From: Rhodopila globiformis
GTDB taxonomy: Bacteria > Pseudomonadota > Alphaproteobacteria > Acetobacterales > Acetobacteraceae
Direction of reading: 5' to 3'
NCBI RefSeq assembly: GCF_002937115.1
Contig: NZ_NHRY01000064.1
Span: 1 to 35,636 of the forward strand
DNA length: 35,636 nt
The translations under genes were made by a program, and so were the position numbers. Of the stretch, positions 30,585 through 35,636 are shown piece by piece. Each line of letters begins with the position of its first letter. The first letter of the stretch is position 1. The notes under the pieces were generated by a model, which ran no database searches, was not told where the DNA came from, and saw only the letters and a program-made list of their open reading frames with translations.

Positions 30585-31916
30585 TCAGGCGCCGGCCATC
30601 GTCATGCCGTCGATCCGCACCGTCGGTGAGTCGGTGCCGCGGCGGAACCGCAGGTCCGAGGCGGGGGTCAGGTTGGCGAACATGTCCATCAGGTTTCCCG
30701 CCACCGTCACTTCGGCCACCGGCTCGGCCAGGGCGCCGTCGCGGATCATGAAGCCGGCGGCGCCGCGGCTGTAGTCGCCAGTCACGCCGTTGATGCCCAT
30801 GCCGATCAACTCGGTGACGTAGAAGCCCAGCTTGATGTCGGCCATCAGTTCGGCCGGGCTCAGCGTGCCCGCGGCGAGGTACAGGTTGGTGGTGGAGGGC
30901 GACGGCGGGCCGCTGGTGCCACGCGCCGCATGGCCGGTCGACGCCAGCTTCAGCTGCCGCGCCGATCGGCTGTCGAGCAGCCAGGTGGTGAGAATGCCGT
31001 CCTCGATCAGGGCCCAGGCCTTCGTCGGCGTGCCCTCGCCGTCGAACAGCCGCGAGCGCAGGCCACGGACGCGCCGCGGGTCGTCGTGGATGGAGATGCC
31101 GGGGGCGAACACGCGCTGGTGCAGCTTCTCCTTCAGGAAGCTGGTGCCGCGGGCGATGCTGGCGCCGTTGATGGCACTGGCGAAATGCCCGATCAACCCG
31201 CCGGCGACGCGCGGATCATACACCACCGGGATCTTCGCCGTCGCCGGCCGGGTCGGGTGCAGCCGCGCCACTGCCCGCTCGCCGGCGCTGCGGCCGATGC
31301 CGGCCGGGTCGTCCAGGTCCGAGAGATGTACCGTGCCGTGGTAGTCGTAGTCACGCTGCATTTCGGTGCCGCTGCCGGCCACGGCGGTGGCGGAGATCGA
31401 GTGGCTGGTGCCGACGCGGCGTCCGGCGAACCCGGCGGAGGTCACCAGGACGATCTCGTTGCGGCCATAGCTCGCGTCGCCACCCTCGGAGTTGGTGACG
31501 CCCGGCACGGCGAAGGCCGCGTCCTCGGCGGCGATGGCGCGGGCGGCCAGGTCGTCCGGCGACGGCTCGACCGGGTCGTCCATGTCGAGGTCGAGCGCCG
31601 CGGGCGGCGCCCAGGTGTCGGCCAGGCCGGTGAACGGGTCCTCGGGCACCACCCGCGCCATCGCTACCGCCCGCTCGGCCAGGTCGGGGAAGTGCGCCGG
31701 GTCCAGGGTGGAGGAGGAGACGATCGAGGCCCGCTTGCCGACGAACACCCGCAGGCCGAGGTCGTGGCCCTCGGACCGTTCCAGGTGCTCGGTCTTGCCG
31801 TGGCGGGCGGACACCGACAGCGCGGTGCCGTTGATCAGCACGGCGTCGGCGGCGTCGGCCCCGGCGGAGCGCGCCTGCCGGATCAGGTCGGACAATAGGG
31901 TCAGGGAGTCGGTCAT
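30585..31916 (-). CDS. pmbA: Metallopeptidase PmbA (TldE)
   Basis: A 443-residue protein of the TldD/PmbA family. The N-terminal domain carries the family's LLSDLIRQARSAGADAADAVL start, and the C-terminal half has IPVVYDPRVAGGLIGHFASAINGASIARGTSFL and TGDYSRGAAGFMIRDG. In other bacteria PmbA pairs with TldD, which holds the HExxH zinc site, to process peptides such as microcin precursors or CcdA. PmbA itself lacks the HExxH motif, as here. No tldD is in the window. GAAGGAAG precedes the start at 31916. Confidence 0.92.
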   Translation of the reverse strand: MTDSLTLLSDLIRQARSAGADAADAVLINGTALSVSARHGKTEHLERSEGHDLGLRVFVGKRASIVSSSTLDPAHFPDLAERAVAMARVVPEDPFTGLADTWAPPAALDLDMDDPVEPSPDDLAARAIAAEDAAFAVPGVTNSEGGDASYGRNEIVLVTSAGFAGRRVGTSHSISATAVAGSGTEMQRDYDYHGTVHLSDLDDPAGIGRSAGERAVARLHPTRPATAKIPVVYDPRVAGGLIGHFASAINGASIARGTSFLKEKLHQRVFAPGISIHDDPRRVRGLRSRLFDGEGTPTKAWALIEDGILTTWLLDSRSARQLKLASTGHAARGTSGPPSPSTTNLYLAAGTLSPAELMADIKLGFYVTELIGMGINGVTGDYSRGAAGFMIRDGALAEPVAEVTVAGNLMDMFANLTPASDLRFRRGTDSPTVRIDGMTMAGA

Positions 31917-32273
31917 CAGGCGCTTCCTTCGCTGCGGCTGGCAAATCATACCGGGTTCGAGGGTTCGTCCATAGATGGGATGCGCGCGGCGGATTGCAGC
32001 GGTAGGCGGCCCGCCGTGGCGATCAGAACGGGGCGGCGGATCGAGCGGGATCCGGCGGCCTGGTCCGTTGCCTCACCGTCGTGGCCGGGTGTGTCCCGGC
32101 CATCTGCGCTTCAACGGCGGGGGGTGGATGGCCGGCCAGGACGAGAGGGAGACGACCTTGCGCCGCCACATTCCGTGTCCCGAGACGCATGGGACGACCC
32201 GCCGCCTTGCCTGACGGGCCGCCCGGCGGTTTCATCGTCCCGAAGCCACGGGGACAACCAAGGGGAGCGGAAC
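31917..32273. other. 357-bp gap with a partial repeat element
   Basis: No gene is supported in this divergent gap between pmbA and the FMN dehydrogenase gene. It contains a partial copy of the nested inverted-repeat family around 32071-32137. Confidence 0.5.
32071..32137. repeat. Nested inverted-repeat family, truncated copy
   Basis: The left inner arm (32081-32104) and the core GTGTCCCGGCCATCTGCGCT... (32091-32117) are identical over 27 bases to the copy at 34011-34037. The right arm is cut short after GATGGCCGGCC (32127-32137). Confidence 0.75.
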
Positions 32274-33458
32274 ATGGCGGCGCTTGACCATTGCTACAAC
32301 GTCTTCGACCTGCGCGAGGCCGCCCGGCGGCGCCTGCCCCGGGGCGTGTTCGAGTTCGTCGACCGCGCCACCGAGGACGAGCTGGCATTGCGCAACAACC
32401 GCGCGGCGTTCGAGAAAATCAAGCTGCTGCATCGGGCGCTGGTGGACGTGTCGGGGCGCGCGACGACGACCACCCTGTTCGGCAAGGAGATCGCCCTGCC
32501 GATGGCGATCGCCCCCACCGGCGCGGCCGGGTTGTGCTGGCACGAGGGCGAACTGGAACTGGCCAAGGCCGCGGCGCGGGCGAAGATCCCCTTCACCCTG
32601 GCAACCGGGGCGATGACCGCGATGGAGAAGATCGCCAAGGAGGCGAATTTCCGCCTGTGGTTCCAGCTTTATGTCTGGAAGCGTCGGGAGCTGTCGTACC
32701 AGTTGATCGAGCGCGCGAAGGCCAACGGGTTCGAGGCGCTGATCGTCACCACCGACACGATCGTCTCGCCGAACCGGGAGTACAACGCGAAGAACGGCTT
32801 CCTGCTGCCGTTCCACCCGACCTGGCGCTTCACCTGGGACATCATGCAGCACCCAACCTGGTTCGGCACGGTGCTGCTGAAGTACTTCACCACCATCGGC
32901 ATGCCGCGCAACGAGAACTATCCGGACCCGTACCGCCGCCCGGTCACCAGCGACGCCAGTACGCAGGAGGTGATGCGGCAGGACTCGCTGTGCTGGGACG
33001 ACATCCGGATCTTCCGCGACAAGTGGCCGGGCATCCTGATGCTGAAGGGCATCAACCGGGTGGACGATGCGCTGAAGGCAATCAGCTACGGGGTGGACGG
33101 GCTGATCGTCTCCAACCACGGCGGCCGCAACATGGACAGCGCGGCGGCGACGATCGACATCCTGCCGGACATCGCGCAGGCGGTGGGGGACAAGGCGACG
33201 GTGATCCTGGATTCCGGGGTGCGCCGCGGCTCCGACATCGTCAAGGCGGTGGCGCTGGGGGCGAAGTGCGTGCTGACCGGGCGGGCGACGCTGTATGGCA
33301 CCGCGGTGGGCGGCGAGGCGGGGGCGGCGAAGGCGGTGAGCATCATCCGCGGCGAAATGGACAAGACCATGGCCTATACCGGCTGCAACCGGGTGGACGA
33401 GATCACACCGGACATCTTCTTCGCCAGCCGCGACAGCAACCGGCTGGTCGCCGAGTAG
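32274..33458 (+). CDS. lldD: FMN-dependent alpha-hydroxy acid dehydrogenase (L-lactate dehydrogenase-like)
   Basis: A 394-residue TIM-barrel flavoprotein that oxidises an L-2-hydroxy acid and passes electrons to the respiratory chain. Active-site residues of the family are present: Tyr in WFQLYVW (about 133), K258 (LMLKGI), H282 as base and R285 in SNHGGRNMD, and D313 in ILDSGVRRGSD. L-lactate is the commonest substrate, but mandelate or glycolate enzymes share these residues, so the symbol is provisional. AGGGGAG before the ATG at 32274 fixes the start. Confidence 0.87.
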   Translation: MAALDHCYNVFDLREAARRRLPRGVFEFVDRATEDELALRNNRAAFEKIKLLHRALVDVSGRATTTTLFGKEIALPMAIAPTGAAGLCWHEGELELAKAAARAKIPFTLATGAMTAMEKIAKEANFRLWFQLYVWKRRELSYQLIERAKANGFEALIVTTDTIVSPNREYNAKNGFLLPFHPTWRFTWDIMQHPTWFGTVLLKYFTTIGMPRNENYPDPYRRPVTSDASTQEVMRQDSLCWDDIRIFRDKWPGILMLKGINRVDDALKAISYGVDGLIVSNHGGRNMDSAAATIDILPDIAQAVGDKATVILDSGVRRGSDIVKAVALGAKCVLTGRATLYGTAVGGEAGAAKAVSIIRGEMDKTMAYTGCNRVDEITPDIFFASRDSNRLVAE

Positions 33459-33467
33459 CGGTGTGCC

Positions 33468-33481
33468 TTGACATGGATCAA
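33468..33481. promoter_or_regulatory. FNR/FixK-type box upstream of the DUF6455 gene
   Basis: TTGAC-ATGG-ATCAA matches the consensus TTGAT-N4-ATCAA at 9 of 10 positions. It lies 60 bp before the DUF6455 gene start and only 10 bp after the preceding stop, a natural spot for an activator site. It suggests induction at low oxygen. Confidence 0.6.
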
Positions 33482-33540
33482 GGCTTTTTCCGGCCCGCCG
33501 TGCCAGTGTCCGCGTGGTTTTATTTCAGAGGACGCTTTCG

Positions 33541-33948
33541 ATGTCGGCATCCGGCGAGTCGAGCCTGCTTTCCAGGGTGCTCGACTGGATCAAGGCGCGG
33601 CTCGCGCAGGACTCGGAACTGGCGGCCATGTCGTACCAGGACCTGCAGTTCCTCGCGTCGGATATCGGCGTCAGCGTGTCGGACCTGCGGGCGATCGGGC
33701 CGCGGATCACCGATCACGACGCACTGATGAAACAGATGATGCTGGCGCGTGGGCTGGACCCGGACGTGGTGCGGCTGGCGTTCAGCGGCGTGATGCGCGA
33801 CATAGAGGTGACCTGCGCCCGCTGCCGGGATGCGAGAGCCTGCCAGCGCGAGCTTGCGGCCGGTTCGGCGGCGGAACATTGCCATGAGTTCTGCCCGAAC
33901 GCCCCGGTGATGGATGAGTTGCTGGAGATCAGGTCGCAGCCGCACTGA
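33541..33948 (+). CDS. DUF6455 family protein
   Basis: A 135-residue soluble protein. LARGLDPDVVRLAFSGVMRDIEVTCARC followed by cysteines in ACQREL, HCHEFC and the PNAPVMDEL ending is the DUF6455 pattern as I remember it. The cysteines (CARC, C, C, C) may bind a metal or an Fe-S cluster. The N-terminal helix (SLLSRVLDWIKARL) is amphipathic. AGAGGA precedes the start at 33541. With the FNR/FixK-type box upstream, a role under low oxygen is likely, but no function is established. Confidence 0.78.
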   Translation: MSASGESSLLSRVLDWIKARLAQDSELAAMSYQDLQFLASDIGVSVSDLRAIGPRITDHDALMKQMMLARGLDPDVVRLAFSGVMRDIEVTCARCRDARACQRELAAGSAAEHCHEFCPNAPVMDELLEIRSQPH

Positions 33949-34001
33949 GCGGGACGCCCGACCGCTGGCGGAAAAAGGCAGCGGCCGTTGCCCCGCCGCC
34001 A

Positions 34002-34155
34002 TGGGCGGGCGTGTCCCGGCCATCTGCGCTTCAACGGTTGGGGGGTGGATGGCCGGGATACGCCCGGCCAGACGGATAGAGAACGACCGCGGCGCCAAAT
34101 CCTCCTCCACCCATTGCCCCATCCCGATGCACATGGGGACACGCTCGGCCATGAC
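34002..34155. repeat. Nested inverted-repeat family, second partial copy
   Basis: Inner arms 34002-34024 and 34048-34070 form a stem of about 23 bp with few mismatches, and 34119-34155 corresponds to the right outer arm of the full copy at 24460-24497. It fills most of the 276-bp gap between the DUF6455 and RutA-like genes. Confidence 0.75.
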
Positions 34156-34224
34156 GAGAGGGAGAACGGCCGCGACGACGGAAATCGTCGCCATCCGCTC
34201 CAGTTCGTCTCGGACCGCGCCCCG

Positions 34225-35289
34225 CTACCGCCGGCGGCTTGCCATCAACGGCTGAATCCGCTCGCCAAAATTCCGCAACCCGGCGATGAAATCGTCGAAC
34301 GTCAGCATGACGCCGGCCAGCCCGTCGATGCTTTCAAGCTGATCCAGCATCGCCGCAACCGAGGCGTACGACCCGACGATCGTTCCCATGTTGAAATTCA
34401 CCGCCGATACCGGATTGCTGATGCTCTGCGCGGTGCCGCCGGCGTCCGCCTTGTCATCGGCCGCTGCCTGGTCGCCCAGCCACTTCAGCGCGTCGAGGTC
34501 CTTGCCGGCCTTGTAGCTCTCCCATTTCCCCTGAGCCGCCGCGTCGGTTTCATCCGCGATCACCATGAACAGCGCGTAGGCACCGACCTTGCGGCCGGTC
34601 CCGGCGACTGCCTGCATCAGCCGGGCGATCGTTGCGGAACATTTTGCGGGAGTGTTGACGCCCTCGCCGAGGCAGAAGTTGTAGTCGGCGTATTCAGCGG
34701 CGAATGCCATGCCGACGTCGCTCTGCCCGGCCGAGACGATTGACGGCATCGCTGCCGGGCGCGGGCTGAGCTTGCAGTCTTCCATCCGGAAATACCGGCC
34801 CTTGTGGTTCGACGTGCCGGTCGCCCACAGGTCCTTCATCACGGTGACGTATTCCGCGCTGTATTCGTAGCGGCGCTCGTAATGCTCCTTGCCCGGCCAC
34901 AGGCCCATCTGCGCGTACTCGGCCTCGGCCCAGCCGGAGACGATGTTGATGCCGAAACGGCCTGGCGCGATGCTGTCGATGGTCGAGGCCATGCGCGCGA
35001 CGATCGCCGGCGGCAGGGTCAGCACGGCGGTGGAGGCGTACAGCCTGATCCGCTGGGTCACCGCGGCGAGGCCGGCCATCAAGGTGAAGCTTTCCAGCGC
35101 ATGATCCCAGAACTCGGTCTGGCCGCCGAAGCCGCGCAGCTTGACCATCGACAGCACGAATTCGAAGCCGTAATGTTCGGCCAGCAGCGTGACGTCGCGG
35201 TTCAGCGCGAAACTGGGTTGGTATTGCGGCGAGGCCTTGGAGATCAACCAGCCGTTGTTGGCAATGGGAATGAAGACGCCAAGCTCCAT
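34225..35289 (-). CDS. rutA: RutA-like flavin-dependent pyrimidine monooxygenase
   Basis: A 354-residue luciferase-like (LLM) monooxygenase with a TIM barrel. [21 protein letters not shown] at the N-terminus, the FNINIVSGW-like stretch [16 protein letters not shown] and [25 protein letters not shown] are close to RutA, which opens uracil with FMNH2 and O2. RutA normally works with a flavin reductase (RutF) and other rut genes; none is seen here. Downstream is only a repeat element. CAGGAG precedes the ATG at 35289. Confidence 0.85.
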   Translation of the reverse strand: MELGVFIPIANNGWLISKASPQYQPSFALNRDVTLLAEHYGFEFVLSMVKLRGFGGQTEFWDHALESFTLMAGLAAVTQRIRLYASTAVLTLPPAIVARMASTIDSIAPGRFGINIVSGWAEAEYAQMGLWPGKEHYERRYEYSAEYVTVMKDLWATGTSNHKGRYFRMEDCKLSPRPAAMPSIVSAGQSDVGMAFAAEYADYNFCLGEGVNTPAKCSATIARLMQAVAGTGRKVGAYALFMVIADETDAAAQGKWESYKAGKDLDALKWLGDQAAADDKADAGGTAQSISNPVSAVNFNMGTIVGSYASVAAMLDQLESIDGLAGVMLTFDDFIAGLRNFGERIQPLMASRRR

Positions 35290-35322
35290 CGATGCGCTCC
35301 TGTGACAATCAGGAGGTCAGTC

Positions 35323-35385
35323 ATGCATGTGGCATGCCATGCCGCGCCTGGCCTTGCCGATCATGGCCTCGCCTTCGCTGATTGA
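35323..35385 (+). CDS. Possible 20-codon small ORF divergent from rutA
   Basis: ATG at 35323 has AGGAGG 6 bases upstream. The 20-residue peptide starts MHVACHAAPG and ends LAFAD. It is too short to recognise; it could be a leader peptide with a single Cys. The downstream plus-strand sequence up to the transposase start has no other gene. Confidence 0.35.
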   Translation: MHVACHAAPGLADHGLAFAD

Positions 35386-35576
35386 CTGCGGGGCAGCGGC
35401 TTGATGGGCCACCTCAGCATGGTGCCGGCAAGATGCCAGCCATGACGACAGCACAATCGGGACAATGCGCTTGGCTCACGACCATGTCAGCGGATCCCGC
35501 CGGGACTGTCTGAAGATTGGGGGTGCGGACGACGGCGCGATAGTTTCGTGTCTGTTCTCTGATTGGGGGTGGACGC

Positions 35577-35636
35577 GTGGCTTGGATTGTGCGGTTGGTG
35601 AAAACCGACGCTGACGGTGAGCAGCGGTCCGTTGAC
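35577..35636 (+). mobile_element. Transposase N-terminus, probably ISKra4 type (partial)
   Basis: A frame from GTG at 35577 runs off the window with VAWIVRLVKTDADGEQRSVD. This resembles the start of ISKra4-type transposases as I remember them, but 20 residues are too few to be sure. A 10-bp direct repeat GATTGGGGGT occurs at 35516-35525 and 35561-35570 just before it, possibly part of the IS end. Confidence 0.45.

Noticed and set aside
33468-33496. TTGACA as a sigma70 -35 element before the DUF6455 gene
   Set aside because: The bases 17 positions downstream are CGGCCC, not a -10 element. The symmetric TTGAC-N4-ATCAA fits an FNR/FixK box better.

Overview
The window is high-GC DNA from an alphaproteobacterium, most likely a member of the Rhodospirillales/Acetobacteraceae type. 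The main evidence is the alphaproteobacterial gene order dusB-ntrB-ntrC-ntrY-ntrX, an NtrX that lacks the sigma54-contact GAFTGA loop, and a DUF6455 protein behind an FNR/FixK-type box. The taxon is inferred from gene content only. Both ends touch insertion-sequence material: the last codons of an IS630-type transposase at the left edge and the first codons of a probable ISKra4-type transposase at the right edge.

Layout. 1-8118 (minus strand): IS630 remnant, an orphan RelE/ParE-like toxin, then the nitrogen two-component operon read leftwards from dusB through ntrB, ntrC, ntrY and ntrX, with overlapping or nearly touching genes. 8231-9943: a LigD-like protein that joins the phosphoesterase and polymerase domains directly and has no ligase domain. 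10227-13975: a two-subunit ThDP decarboxylase (sulfopyruvate/phosphonopyruvate decarboxylase type) divergent from a TcuA-TcuB dehydrogenase/electron-transfer pair, probably one catabolic unit. 13976-14827: a YdjA-type nitroreductase preceded by three hairpins and a 26-residue hydrophobic, cationic small ORF with a strong ribosome-binding site; a terminator lies on the opposite strand, so the arrangement resembles a type I toxin-antitoxin locus. 14937-17420: a BT1-type transporter and an NAD(P)H:quinone-type oxidoreductase.

17896-21769 holds the most striking gene. It is a peroxiredoxin-like protein whose single in-frame UGA falls exactly at the peroxidatic Cys of the W-C-P-Y-C motif, and a SECIS-like hairpin follows the UGA, so it is probably a selenoprotein. 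Next to it are an unrecognised 191-residue protein, a MarR regulator and a divergent MFS carrier. 22246-25303: a glyoxylate-pathway group on the minus strand (hydroxypyruvate isomerase, tartronate semialdehyde reductase, XRE regulator with a perfect 8-bp palindrome upstream). 25515-29665: an AI-2E/PerM-type membrane protein, an Oxygenase-NA (DUF2086) 2OG-Fe(II) enzyme, and an APH-like/P-loop kinase fusion. 30195-35289: a small hydrophilic protein, PmbA, an FMN-dependent 2-hydroxy acid dehydrogenase, a DUF6455 protein and a RutA-like flavin monooxygenase.

Several intergenic regions carry hairpin-forming repeats. One family occurs three times (about 24271-24497, 32071-32137 and 34002-34155) with a shared core. 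Other inverted repeats lie at 17665-17811, 27591-27820 and 30054-30126. I saw no tRNA, rRNA or CRISPR array.
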